This document shows positions 8,208-17,535 of a stretch of 29,412 nt of DNA, piece by piece. This DNA is from Tannerellaceae bacterium (GTDB lineage Bacteria > Bacteroidota > Bacteroidia > Bacteroidales > Tannerellaceae). The stretch covers positions 1 through 29,412 of the forward strand of contig JAITRC010000016.1 in NCBI GenBank assembly GCA_031288615.1, read 5' to 3'. Within the stretch, counting starts at the first letter, position 1; the number at the start of each line of letters is the position of its first letter. Both the position numbers and the translations under genes were made by a program. The notes beneath the pieces are model-generated. The model ran no database searches and had not been told where the DNA came from. It worked only from the letters and a program-made list of their open reading frames with translations.

Positions 8208-9662
8208 TCAATGCCACAGCCACGTAGCCCGGTTTATCTCATCCACACCAGCAAACTGACGCTGCAGCGCAACCCTCAGATTCTCCGCGTTAGTCTGATA
8301 TTCCGCCAGGGGGTACTGCCACCGGTAAGGCACCTTGACGCCCTCCGGGCACCTAAATGCCGGATACCCCGTACGCAGGTGGTCAAAGTAGGGCGTCCAT
8401 TTCCCTTGCAGGAACGACTGAAAATATTTCTGGGTGATGATCGCTTCAATTCGTCCTTCTTCGCTGGGGATATCCTCAAGCCTATGCTGGGGGTCACGCA
8501 GGTACTCCTCAACCGCTTCGCTCAAACCATAGAATCCGAACGCTGCGCGTACACCTGTGGCGTATAGCGCGCCCGCGTCAGCTGCTATCCACCCATACTC
8601 CGCCGCTTCCGCAAGGATGAACTGCTGTTCGGCATAGCCGAGCACCCACACCGGCTCCGCCACCGGGTTCTGGTAATAGCGTTCGTGCACCTTCGACACC
8701 CTGCCTGCTGCCGCCTTCGTGTTCACTAGGTCATACGGCGCCGCCGGGTCACCCCCTTCATACGCACTGAAGTTATTCACCGCTTTTCCTGCTTCGCGCG
8801 CTACCTTCGTAGGGGCACAAAACACAAACAGACGGGGATCCTTATGCGTTTGCAGCAGACTGATAAACGTGGAATCCACATAGATCCCCGAGTTGTAGCG
8901 GCTGGAATTAAACTCCGGATAACGGTTCCCTGTCCGGTCTAAAAAAACCAGCTGACCATCGTCTCCCACATCCCGCAACAGCGGCGCTCCCTTATAGATG
9001 GCCGCAAATCGCCTGCCCACCTCAGGCCTATCGTCTCCCGCACGTTTTGATAGCATCAGCAGCGTCTTCAGACGGAACGCGTTGATCAGGCGACGCCATT
9101 TGTCCACATCTCCCTTATATATAATGTCTCCTGCTAACGTCACCTCCGCCGGCAGTGCCTCCAGAATCTCGTCAGCAGCCTCAAGTTCGGCAAGGATGCC
9201 CTCAATCACCTCCTCTTGGCTATCATACACCGGCTTATCTATACCCTCACTCTCCCCTTTAAGTGCCTCCCGGTAAGGGATATCCCCGAACGTAAGTGCC
9301 ATATGCAGAAAATAGTACGCCCGAAAAAAATGGGCTATCGCCGGATACACGGGCTCCTCAAACCGCACACTTTCTTCCCGCATTTTCTCCACGTTCCGCA
9401 GGGCTGCAAACGCGTACTCACCCCTTGACCATTTATAATATTGGTGCGCGCTTTCCGTATCCGTCAGCACAAGCATCCGCGAGGCATAGAGCGGTGTAGG
9501 CCCTTGAAATGAGAGGAACGCATCCCAGATGATCTGGGTAAGTAGTTGGGAAGGATGTGACGAGCGTGGATTCACCGGACTTTCGCGCAGTGAGCCTTCT
9601 TCTGCACACCCACAATATATTAGCAGGGCTACGCCCCACACCGGCACCGCTACTGACCGCAT
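8208..9662 (-). CDS. SusD/RagB-like outer-membrane lipoprotein
   Basis: About 484 residues from ATG 9662. An in-frame ATG at 9707 is rejected because it lies upstream of the -7 box at 9690-9697. The signal sequence (MRSVAVPVWGVALLIYCGC) ends with Cys residues suited to lipidation. The rest is helical, with a SusD-like layout: YPAIAHFFRAYYFLHMALTFGDIPY near residue 105, DKWRRLINAFRLKTLLML near 185, and GYAEQQFILAEAAEYGW with IITQKYFQSFLQGKW in the C-terminal half. SusD proteins cap a SusC-type TonB-dependent transporter and capture glycans or peptides. It most resembles the SusD-like_2 subgroup. No SusC gene adjoins it; the nearest is at 18023-20977, on the same strand. The substrate is unknown. 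Confidence 0.85.
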   Translation of the reverse strand: MRSVAVPVWGVALLIYCGCAEEGSLRESPVNPRSSHPSQLLTQIIWDAFLSFQGPTPLYASRMLVLTDTESAHQYYKWSRGEYAFAALRNVEKMREESVRFEEPVYPAIAHFFRAYYFLHMALTFGDIPYREALKGESEGIDKPVYDSQEEVIEGILAELEAADEILEALPAEVTLAGDIIYKGDVDKWRRLINAFRLKTLLMLSKRAGDDRPEVGRRFAAIYKGAPLLRDVGDDGQLVFLDRTGNRYPEFNSSRYNSGIYVDSTFISLLQTHKDPRLFVFCAPTKVAREAGKAVNNFSAYEGGDPAAPYDLVNTKAAAGRVSKVHERYYQNPVAEPVWVLGYAEQQFILAEAAEYGWIAADAGALYATGVRAAFGFYGLSEAVEEYLRDPQHRLEDIPSEEGRIEAIITQKYFQSFLQGKWTPYFDHLRTGYPAFRCPEGVKVPYRWQYPLAEYQTNAENLRVALQRQFAGVDEINRATWLWH

Positions 9663-9689
9663 TAATCTTCTGCTTATCTTTTCCGCGCA

Positions 9690-9722
9690 CAAAGGTAATA
9701 CTTTCAAAAATTGCTACCTTTG
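9690..9722. promoter_or_regulatory. Back-to-back divergent promoters
   Basis: TACCTTTG occurs on the minus strand at 9690-9697 (toward the SusD-like gene) and on the plus strand at 9715-9722 (toward the unknown gene at 9758). The two boxes form an 8-bp inverted repeat with a 17-bp spacer. Neither has an obvious -33 element, and each would place its upstream contacts over the other's -7 box. Confidence 0.6.
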
Positions 9723-9757
9723 CCGACAGGACTGTTGATAATTATAGCACACGTACG

Positions 9758-12700
9758 ATGAGACACTTCGTAGGAATTGCGCTGGCTCTTGCCATAACCT
9801 TTACCGGACAGGCGCAGGTTGAGCGTAGGCCTGATGGCTTCCCCTACCTTTCGCACGGCAGGTATTGGTTCGTCAAAAACTTCTCCCGCTCGGTGCAGAA
9901 CCTGACCATCCATTCCGACTTGGGGCAGAAGGGGGACGATCTGCTTCTCGCTGCCCTGCACCCCACTTCTGGGGAAACACTCCCTTTGATCAACCCCACC
10001 TCCGTCAAGGACGTCAAGATCTTTCATGTCTTTGAAAACAGATACTGTGCCTTCGCCGTCTACAGTCTCGGTACCGTCGACAAGGCGCGCTTTGCGATTT
10101 TGAAAAAAAATAACCCCAACTCCTTCGATGCGCCCACCAGAGCCTCCGACGGCAAAACCTCCGCCGGAAACCCCATCCCCTTCGCCCTCGTCAATAACTT
10201 CAATACGCCTTTTCAGGAGGATACCTGGATCGTCTTCCCCGTCAATACCCGGTTGAACCTTGACCTCATGAACCCCGGCATCAATGACATTGCCGCCGAG
10301 GCCGAAAGGAGACGGCTCACCCCTAAGGAAACTTTCCTGCTGTTCACCAAAAGCCATTACCTGGCAAACTTCTTCACCTCCAAAGAAAAAGATATCATCC
10401 GCTGGGTTTTTGGCACCGACGACATCGATGACAGCATCTTCATCCGACACGAAGCGCAGATGAGCCCCAATTCCTTAGATGGTTTCATCGGGTGGGACCC
10501 CGATGACTTCTGGGATGAAGATGACTTCAGTTACGACATCCGGTACTTCTGGCCTCAACATCCCATAGCCCCTGAAGCCAGTATCGCCAACCCTGACATG
10601 GCCATCATCTACCTCTCCGAATTGGGCGACAGGGCTTGGAGAGCCCATTTTGATCTCCCGCCCGACGGTGCTGTCTGGTTAGACCGACAGAAAAGTTTTG
10701 CCCTCGAAAACTCCTTCATCGTCATCTCCGACAATTTCCTCTTCCTCCTCATCCACGAGGCGCACCCTGCCTCGGATACCAAAAAGAGAACCGTCCTGAT
10801 CTTCCACACCGATGACCCTGTAAATTTTGCCGCCCTTGAAGCCGGTAACCTCAAGGTCAAAGATTTCCACTGGAAATTTATCGATGGTGTCAAGCTTAGC
10901 GACGCCGTCAATGACATTCGCTTCACACCCACCAACCTCCATCTCACGGATGGACTGACCGGACTTCTCGCCTGGGTGAATGACAACCCTGCCGCTACCT
11001 CCTACTTACCTGACATCGTTGCCAAGCACATCGCCCAAATTGTGCAAATCCCACTTGCTACTACTTTCCACAATTGGAGCGGTGCACCCAATATCCCAAC
11101 CGGGATCCAGATCATTTCTCCCGCCTCCGCCGCAGGTAAAGAAGAGATCCTGCAAAACCTTTTCTTCAGTGACAACCGCTTCGACTTACGCTCCTTTGGA
11201 CGATATACCTTAGAACTTCCTGCCGTGCTTCCTGCCGATTATTACGTCAAGCATGAGTCCAGCTATGACCAGAGGAGTCATACCTCAACCTCCATCTATA
11301 AGCTGTCCGATTTGGAATGGCTCAGTAATTTCTACGTAGGCGCCGGTGCTTATTCCGATGTCTGGAACGATGCCGAGAACCGTGGCTCCTTCGAAGATTT
11401 CTTTGATGAAGCCAATGCCGGTGTGCTCTTCAAATCTTGGTTCGTCGTCACCGGGGATTTCTTATTCCTGGGCATCGTCCAGGACGGTCACTATTCGGAA
11501 AGCGCCTTGGATGCCCTCACCAATGGCTTCCTCCCTCCTCAAAACAACCTCTTTGTCTTAGGGATTTTCTATTGCCCCGACGGCGTCAATACCGACGACC
11601 TCTGGTTTGGTAAACGTTCCTTACGTAGCTACAAATGGCAGTATGTCGACGCCTTCCGCCATTCTTCCATCTTCTTCGAAGAAGTGAACAATACCCCTGA
11701 GGAGTTACACCTCTCCCAAGGACTTGGCGCATTCCTCGACTGGCTTGCACTGAACCCCAATTACCCCGCTCCTTACCAAGCAGGTAACCCTATTACATTT
11801 ATTGAGGGAACCTTCTACTCCTACTCGTATGGAAACTCCATCGCTTGGCATCTTGGACAGATTGTCCGGAAGATCACCCAAAACAAGGCCAACAACAAAT
11901 CCTGGAGTAATGGCCTGACACCACACGATTGGAGCAACCTCAATCATAATGCTAACGACGTAGAGACTTACATCCCCAACCTCAAGGACGACAAGGGCAA
12001 ACCCATCGATACCATCCCCTACATCTTCTATTACAACGAAGGGTCGACTCGCTATTACGACATCCGAAATTTTGCCCAATCCGCTATAAACAACCGCTAT
12101 CAATCCCTCCCCTACTATTTCACCTCCGCCTCAGAGGGTGCCACTGCCTGGAAAAATCACTTCAATGCCCAGGAATGGAATAGCGGTAAGGATGGCTTTG
12201 ACCTAACTCAATCTTGGGCACTCGCTTCCGATACTCTCCTCCTCCTTGTCATCTATGACTGTGGTGCTCAGAATGCCGCCATCTCCTACAACCTCTTTCA
12301 CTCCCATACCCCCGTCAACCTGGACGCCCTTCGGGCCGGATCTAAAAAGTTGAAGGATTATGAGTGGATTTACCTCGACGGCTTCAAGCGTTCCGGCGCA
12401 CCCGACGATAACGTGAACTTCTCCCTCGTGGATATTCGATGGCTTTTCGAAAATGGCTTCTCCTCCATCACCGCCTGGGCGGACGCCAGACCCACCTGCC
12501 CCGCTCCCAAAAAAGTCTTTAGCTGGGACTGGACATTCGCCGATAGCTACATCTGCCCCATCGTCTGGAATCTCGGACGGGCGCTCACCCACTTCGTGAC
12601 CAACGCCGCCAATCCCTCCTACTACATCGGCTGGGGACACAACCTCCTCCAATCCTCTGCCTCCGTTCCACCCGTCGTAACTACGGCTGACAGCAACCCT

Positions 12701-12790
12701 CCTCAAAGCTTCTTTTCCGAAAAAGCCACCGATGGGTCCTTCCGTTACAACCTCCTACCCTTCATAGATGCAGCTGTGAAAAGACGTTAA
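9758..12790 (+). CDS. Exported protein with three internal repeats, unknown function
   Basis: A 1010-residue protein from ATG 9758, which lies 35 nt after the plus-strand -7 box; longer in-frame starts lie upstream of that promoter. It starts with a signal peptide (MRHFVGIALALAITFTGQAQ). No known domain was recognised. Three degenerate repeats begin near residues 258, 474 and 766 with (Y/F)D(I/L)R.F. Each continues with a hydrophobic core of the type FIVISDNFLFLLIHE, a Trp/Tyr-Asp-Gly/Ala segment (WKFIDGVK, WQYVDAFR, WIYLDGFK), and an LxxGL..(L/I).W-type helix followed by an I.(W)xLGxIV-like stretch. It ends without a recognisable T9SS C-terminal domain or outer-membrane beta-signal. It lies 24 bp before porU on the same strand, so probably in one transcription unit. 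A role linked to T9SS or the cell surface is inference from location only. Confidence 0.8.
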   Translation: MRHFVGIALALAITFTGQAQVERRPDGFPYLSHGRYWFVKNFSRSVQNLTIHSDLGQKGDDLLLAALHPTSGETLPLINPTSVKDVKIFHVFENRYCAFAVYSLGTVDKARFAILKKNNPNSFDAPTRASDGKTSAGNPIPFALVNNFNTPFQEDTWIVFPVNTRLNLDLMNPGINDIAAEAERRRLTPKETFLLFTKSHYLANFFTSKEKDIIRWVFGTDDIDDSIFIRHEAQMSPNSLDGFIGWDPDDFWDEDDFSYDIRYFWPQHPIAPEASIANPDMAIIYLSELGDRAWRAHFDLPPDGAVWLDRQKSFALENSFIVISDNFLFLLIHEAHPASDTKKRTVLIFHTDDPVNFAALEAGNLKVKDFHWKFIDGVKLSDAVNDIRFTPTNLHLTDGLTGLLAWVNDNPAATSYLPDIVAKHIAQIVQIPLATTFHNWSGAPNIPTGIQIISPASAAGKEEILQNLFFSDNRFDLRSFGRYTLELPAVLPADYYVKHESSYDQRSHTSTSIYKLSDLEWLSNFYVGAGAYSDVWNDAENRGSFEDFFDEANAGVLFKSWFVVTGDFLFLGIVQDGHYSESALDALTNGFLPPQNNLFVLGIFYCPDGVNTDDLWFGKRSLRSYKWQYVDAFRHSSIFFEEVNNTPEELHLSQGLGAFLDWLALNPNYPAPYQAGNPITFIEGTFYSYSYGNSIAWHLGQIVRKITQNKANNKSWSNGLTPHDWSNLNHNANDVETYIPNLKDDKGKPIDTIPYIFYYNEGSTRYYDIRNFAQSAINNRYQSLPYYFTSASEGATAWKNHFNAQEWNSGKDGFDLTQSWALASDTLLLLVIYDCGAQNAAISYNLFHSHTPVNLDALRAGSKKLKDYEWIYLDGFKRSGAPDDNVNFSLVDIRWLFENGFSSITAWADARPTCPAPKKVFSWDWTFADSYICPIVWNLGRALTHFVTNAANPSYYIGWGHNLLQSSASVPPVVTTADSNPPQSFFSEKATDGSFRYNLLPFIDAAVKRR

Positions 12791-12806
12791 TTCTTAACAC
12801 TCTGTT

Positions 12807-12831
12807 ACAAATGTGTGAATTTGTGCAACTC
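12807..12831 (-). repeat. 25-bp hairpin element, copy A (over the porU start)
   Basis: A 25-bp sequence with the inverted repeat ACAAAT, 6-nt loop, ATTTGT (12807-12824). Two more copies at 27134-27158 and 27296-27320 lie in the opposite orientation and match it at 24 of 25 positions. The likely GTG start of porU (12815) and an out-of-frame ATG (12811) lie in or next to the loop, so in the mRNA the hairpin would hold the translation start. Confidence 0.7.
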
Positions 12832-15800
12832 TTCAACGGTTTTTTCTAAGCATTTGCGAGTGCGTACAACCCTGATCATACTTCACTTTCTGGCCGGTTG
12901 CACCGGTGTGTTCGCGCAGACTTATGCACCCTCATCGGTCTTGGCGCAAGGACACTGGGTTAAAATGGAAGTTAAAGAGTCCGGTGTCTACCGACTCACT
13001 TTTGCCGACCTCCGGAGCATGGGGTTTGAGCAACCGCAACAAGTTGCCGTCTACGGATACGGGGCACATATCCAAAATGAGAACCTCCTGGGATATATCG
13101 ACGACCTCCCCAAACTGCCTGTCTGGAGAACAAACGGCGATGACCTCCTCTTCTTCGCCACCGGTACGGTGCAATGGAACCTCGCAAATGGCGTCTTTCT
13201 ACACACCAATAACCCCTATGCCTCCGCCGCCTATTACTTCTTGTCCGATGTAGACGGGGCGGCCCCGCCCATCGAAGTACAAGAGCCTCCTACCGAATCC
13301 CCTGACATTGACCTACAGGTATACGATGACTTCCTACTCCATGAATCCGATTTAGCCTCCGTCTCAGGATCCGGGAGGGAGCTTTTCGGAGAACCTATGG
13401 ATGGCTCACGCTCGCTCGACATACGCTTCGCTGCACCCGGTATTGTCCCGGAGGCTCCGGGTAAAGTCTCCGTCCGCTTTATCTCACGACCTACTGCTAC
13501 CGCCGGTGCCTTCTCTATGGCCATTGCCGGTGAATCCCTCATTGGCAAAGCCCCTGTCCCTTTCGTCAGAGACTACGACACCAAAGCCGTCGCCTTGGCA
13601 CAAACCGTAGACTGGATCAACAACAAAACAGAGAGTCCCGTAGTGACACTCTCCTACGCCGCCGCTTCGCACACCAACTCCCGCCTCGACTACCTTCGCC
13701 TCCAATTCAAACGCCGGCTTCAGCCCTATGGGGCATGCACCCGCTTCCGTGCACTCGAATCCGTCGGACACGCCACCCGCTTCCTCATCGCCAACGCCAA
13801 CGCACAAACCCTTGTCATTGATGTCACCAACCCCACCCACCCCATCCGTATGAACACCTCCCTCAATGGGCAAACCCTCACCTTCTCCATTCCCGCCGGC
13901 GACTTGCGCGAGTTTGCACTCCTGCAGACCGACGCCGCACTTCCTGCTCCCGTGAAAGTAGCCGACCTTCCCAATCAGAACCTCCATGCCTTAACGCACA
14001 CCAACCTCATCATCCTCGTCCCTCCTATACCTGCACTCCGGGCTCAAGCCGAACGCTTAGCCAAGGAGCACCGTGACCGGGACAACCTCACCGTCGAAGT
14101 GATCGATGCTACACTAATATATAATGAGTTCTCCGGCGGGGCACCTGATGCCACCGCCTACCGCCATTTCTTGAAGATGCTCCATGAGCGCGCCGATGCC
14201 GATGCCGAACGACTTCAGGCGCTACTCCTCTTTGGGGACGGGCTCTTTGACAACCGCGCACAATCCCAAGAACTCGCCGCCCAATACCCGCAAGGCGCGG
14301 TCTACCAAAAGTTCCTGCTCACCTACCAATCCATCGAATCCATCGCCTCCTCCTCCTTTACCACCGACGATTACTTTGGCTTCCTCAGTGACGACAACCA
14401 CATCCCTGACCGCAATGGCAATTACAAGGCCATCACGCGTTGGAAGCTCGACATCGGTGTGGGGCGTATTCCCGTGCGATCCGGTGAGGAAGCCAAGCAA
14501 GTCGTCGATAAGCTCATTGACTACCGCAATAATACCCAGCTCGGCGCCTGGAAAAACAACATTTGCTTCGTAGCCGACGATGGCAACTCCGCCGACATCT
14601 TCTCCATCACACATGCCCAAAACTCCGACTTGTTAGCCCAGTACTTGGAGGAGAACCATCCCCAATTCCTGGTCGAGAAACTCTACTTCGACGCCTATAA
14701 GAAAGACTTCTCTGCTCCCAATAATCCCTATCCCACCGTCCGTAACCGCTTGCAAAAGCTTCTCAAGGAGGGCTTACTCGTGGTCAATTATTCCGGACAT
14801 GGTGGCCCCACCGCCTGGAGTGATGAAAAAGTCCTTACCGTCAGTGATGCCACCGCCTTCAATCACCCTCGCTTACCCCTTTGGATCACCGCCACTTGCG
14901 ACTTTGCGCCCTTCGATGCCACCCAAACCTCTGCCGGTGAACAGATCATGCTCAGCCACAGTGGTGGCGTTGCACTCTTTTCCACCACCCGTTTAGTCTA
15001 TCGTGACCCCAACTTCATTGTCAACGAGCACCTCATTCAACACCTCTTTAACCCCAAAGACGGACAACACCTCTCCTTCGGTGACATCTTCAAAGAGGCT
15101 AAGAACAGCCAAGACCTCGACGGTGATGCCAACAAGCTCAATTTTATCCTGCTCGGTGACCCCGTCATGAAGTTGGCCTACCCCAAATACACCATGAAGT
15201 TGACGGCCGTGAATGGCTTACCTCCCGATGACGACAATCCTTTCACCCTCAAAGCCCTTGACCGCGTCACCCTGGAAGGAGAGGTGCTCAATGAGCTTGG
15301 ACAATGCGCCTCCGGTTTTCAGGGGGACGTCTACCCCACCGTCCTCGACAGCAAGGTATCTCTCCAAACACTTGACAACAATAGCACCGGCGAGTTCCTC
15401 TCCTACACCGACTACCCCAACACCCTCTTCTTCGGCAATAACATCGTCACCGACGGACGTTTCCGCTTCGCGTTCACCGTCCCCAAGGACATCTCCTACT
15501 CCGGAGACTTTGGCAAGATCTCCCTCTATGCCGCCGATCCCGCCACCGGCAATGAAGCCCAAGGCGCTTACACCCGTTTCCGTGTCGGTGGCACCGGTAT
15601 TTCCGAACAAGACTCCCTTGGCCCCGCTATATACACCCTTTACCTCAATGACGAAACCTTTACACCTGGAGCTTCCGTCAACCCCACCCCACTCTTCGTA
15701 GTCACCCTCTGGGATGAAAACGGTGTCAACCTCGGCGGCAGCAGTGTCGGACACGACATGACCCTCACCATTGACGGACGCACCGCACTCACCTATTCCC

Positions 15801-16279
15801 TCAATGAGTACTACCGTAACATCCCCGACCAAGATGGCTTGGGTATCATCACCTTCTCCATTCCCACCCTCCCTCCCGGCGAACACTTTGCCGAGTTTGT
15901 CGTCTGGGATGTCTACAACAACTCCACCCATGCCGGCTTCTCTTTCCTTGTCGACCAAACACTCACCCCTCGCTTTGCCGCACTCCTCGCTTCCCCTAAC
16001 CCTGCACGTGATCAAACCCACTTCCTGCTCTCCCATGACCGCCCCGAAACCAACCTTGACGTCCAACTATACATATTCAACACCTCCGGCCGACTTGTCC
16101 GAACCATTGCCGAAAAGGGCGCCTCCGACTTCTCCGCCAACTACACCATCACCTGGGATCTAACCGATAACCACGGTGTCCGACTACCACCCGGACTGTA
16201 CTTCTGCCGGGCAACCATTGCCGCCGCCGGTTCACGACAAGCCTCCCAATCCTATAAATTAGTCATCCTCGCACAATAA
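12815..16279 (+). CDS. porU: Type IX secretion system sortase PorU
   Basis: A 1154-residue gingipain-like (C25 family) cysteine peptidase, close to the usual PorU length. PorU sits on the cell surface with PorV, removes the C-terminal signal of T9SS cargo and links cargo to A-LPS. A signal peptide ends near VFAQ (residue 35). The conserved N-terminal pattern ESGVYRLTFADLRSMGF follows. The catalytic dyad is visible as His662 in NYSGHGGPTAWSD and Cys695 in TATCDFAPFD. The C-terminus (about 1060-1154) has the NPARDQTHFLL...YFCRATI pattern of a T9SS-type C-terminal domain. The start is unusual: GTG 12815 lies in the hairpin element, and GTG 12860 or TTG codons in between are alternatives, as no in-frame ATG exists before the signal peptide. 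It is followed 50 bp later by porV. Confidence 0.95.
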   Translation: MNLCNSSTVFSKHLRVRTTLIILHFLAGCTGVFAQTYAPSSVLAQGHWVKMEVKESGVYRLTFADLRSMGFEQPQQVAVYGYGAHIQNENLLGYIDDLPKLPVWRTNGDDLLFFATGTVQWNLANGVFLHTNNPYASAAYYFLSDVDGAAPPIEVQEPPTESPDIDLQVYDDFLLHESDLASVSGSGRELFGEPMDGSRSLDIRFAAPGIVPEAPGKVSVRFISRPTATAGAFSMAIAGESLIGKAPVPFVRDYDTKAVALAQTVDWINNKTESPVVTLSYAAASHTNSRLDYLRLQFKRRLQPYGACTRFRALESVGHATRFLIANANAQTLVIDVTNPTHPIRMNTSLNGQTLTFSIPAGDLREFALLQTDAALPAPVKVADLPNQNLHALTHTNLIILVPPIPALRAQAERLAKEHRDRDNLTVEVIDATLIYNEFSGGAPDATAYRHFLKMLHERADADAERLQALLLFGDGLFDNRAQSQELAAQYPQGAVYQKFLLTYQSIESIASSSFTTDDYFGFLSDDNHIPDRNGNYKAITRWKLDIGVGRIPVRSGEEAKQVVDKLIDYRNNTQLGAWKNNICFVADDGNSADIFSITHAQNSDLLAQYLEENHPQFLVEKLYFDAYKKDFSAPNNPYPTVRNRLQKLLKEGLLVVNYSGHGGPTAWSDEKVLTVSDATAFNHPRLPLWITATCDFAPFDATQTSAGEQIMLSHSGGVALFSTTRLVYRDPNFIVNEHLIQHLFNPKDGQHLSFGDIFKEAKNSQDLDGDANKLNFILLGDPVMKLAYPKYTMKLTAVNGLPPDDDNPFTLKALDRVTLEGEVLNELGQCASGFQGDVYPTVLDSKVSLQTLDNNSTGEFLSYTDYPNTLFFGNNIVTDGRFRFAFTVPKDISYSGDFGKISLYAADPATGNEAQGAYTRFRVGGTGISEQDSLGPAIYTLYLNDETFTPGASVNPTPLFVVTLWDENGVNLGGSSVGHDMTLTIDGRTALTYSLNEYYRNIPDQDGLGIITFSIPTLPPGEHFAEFVVWDVYNNSTHAGFSFLVDQTLTPRFAALLASPNPARDQTHFLLSHDRPETNLDVQLYIFNTSGRLVRTIAEKGASDFSANYTITWDLTDNHGVRLPPGLYFCRATIAAAGSRQASQSYKLVILAQ

Positions 16280-16329
16280 ACCCACCTACCCCACTGTTTT
16301 ATACCCGTCAAGTCAAAATAGTTTTGCCC

Positions 16330-17517
16330 ATGAACAGACATATGTTTCTACTGCTCACCATCCTCACCTTCTCCCTTGTAACTACTCGGGTGCAGGCGCA
16401 AGCGTATACTGAAAAAAACGGTATCGAGTTTGCACCCATTAACACCGCCATCCCTTCCCTCACCATCATTCCCGATGCACGCGGTGGCTCTATGGGCGAT
16501 AACGGTGCCGCCACGACCCCCGACGTGAACGCCCAGTTTTGGAATCCCTCCAAAAATGCCTTTCAATACAGTCCCGCCGGTATTTCCTTGTCCTATACTC
16601 CCTGGCTCAGTAGTCTCGTCAGTGACGTCGCACTCGCCTGCCTTTCCGGGTACTATAAAATAGGTGACAACGACTTGCAGGCCATCGGCGGCTCGCTTCG
16701 CTACTTCACACTCGGGGAAGTGCAGGACAGTCGACAGGGCAATGGGATCATCACCCTTATTTACCCCTACGAAATGGCGCTGGACATCAATTATAGCCGC
16801 AAGCTCACCGAAGAGTTTGCCATGGGCGTCGCGCTTCGTTTTATCCGTTCCGACATGGGCGTCCAAAACGACGACCAAATGTTTCCCGACAATGCCTATG
16901 CCGCCGATGTATCCGGTTACGGTGAACGCTACATCATTCTGGGTAACTCCGAAAGCCTTTGGACTTACGGCTTCAATATCTCGAATATCGGCACCAAAAT
17001 CTCTTACGACGGCGGTACCTATAACCAATTTCTCCCCGCCAGTCTCCGCATAGGAACCGGTATCCTCTATCCGCTGGATGAATACAACCGCATCGGATTC
17101 TACCTTGACCTCTCCAAATACCTTGTCCCCAGTGAACCTCTCGCTGACATGTTTGAAACTACGGAAGATTTTGAACTTGCACGTGAGAAATACCAAAACA
17201 CCGGCTCCATCAACGGTATTTTCCGTTCTTTCTCCGACTCTCCCGGAGGAATGTCCGGCGAACTCAAAGAGGTCATGGCCTCCATCGGCGTAGAATACAC
17301 CTATAACGACCGTTTTTTTCTTCGCGGTGGATATTATTATGAAAGCGAAAATATGGGACACCGCAGTTTTTACTCCGCCGGTGCAGGGTTCCGTATGAAT
17401 GTCTTCCAACTGGATGTCGCCTACCTCATGTCTAAAGCTTCCACCAATCCCCTTGACCAGACCCTCCGACTCTCCCTCTCTTTTGATATGGACGGTATCA
17501 AATCCCTCTTCCGATAA
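16330..17517 (+). CDS. porV: Type IX secretion system outer-membrane protein PorV
   Basis: A 395-residue FadL-like beta-barrel protein. It begins with a signal peptide (MNRHMFLLLTILTFSLVTTR, cleaved near VQAQ). The family pattern follows: DARGGSMGDNGAATTPDVN then QFWNPSKNAF. The rest is beta-rich up to a C-terminal phenylalanine-arginine end (GIKSLFR). PorV (LptO) shuttles cargo from the SprA translocon to PorU and is required for secretion and A-LPS attachment. ATG 16330 is preferred to TTG 16324. A TAGTTTTG at 16319-16326 matches the -7 consensus but is too close to the ATG to serve it, so cotranscription with porU is more likely. ispF follows 18 bp later; porU-porV-ispF is, from memory, the order in Porphyromonas gingivalis. 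Confidence 0.95.
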   Translation: MNRHMFLLLTILTFSLVTTRVQAQAYTEKNGIEFAPINTAIPSLTIIPDARGGSMGDNGAATTPDVNAQFWNPSKNAFQYSPAGISLSYTPWLSSLVSDVALACLSGYYKIGDNDLQAIGGSLRYFTLGEVQDSRQGNGIITLIYPYEMALDINYSRKLTEEFAMGVALRFIRSDMGVQNDDQMFPDNAYAADVSGYGERYIILGNSESLWTYGFNISNIGTKISYDGGTYNQFLPASLRIGTGILYPLDEYNRIGFYLDLSKYLVPSEPLADMFETTEDFELAREKYQNTGSINGIFRSFSDSPGGMSGELKEVMASIGVEYTYNDRFFLRGGYYYESENMGHRSFYSAGAGFRMNVFQLDVAYLMSKASTNPLDQTLRLSLSFDMDGIKSLFR

Positions 17518-17535
17518 ACTCCTAAGTCCTTGATA

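Noticed and set aside
10103..10110. A8 run in the unknown repeat-protein gene as a phase-variation tract
   Set aside because: Only eight bases and within an ordinary Lys-Lys-Asn context; no sign of a broken or alternative frame.
15218..16066. Minus-strand frame of 282 codons antisense to the end of porU
   Set aside because: Gly/Val/Glu-rich mirror of C-rich codons; porU continues intact on the other strand.
16319..16326. Promoter -7 box (TAGTTTTG) for porV
   Set aside because: It ends 3 nt before the ATG, so the start of transcription would fall inside the gene; cotranscription with porU is simpler.
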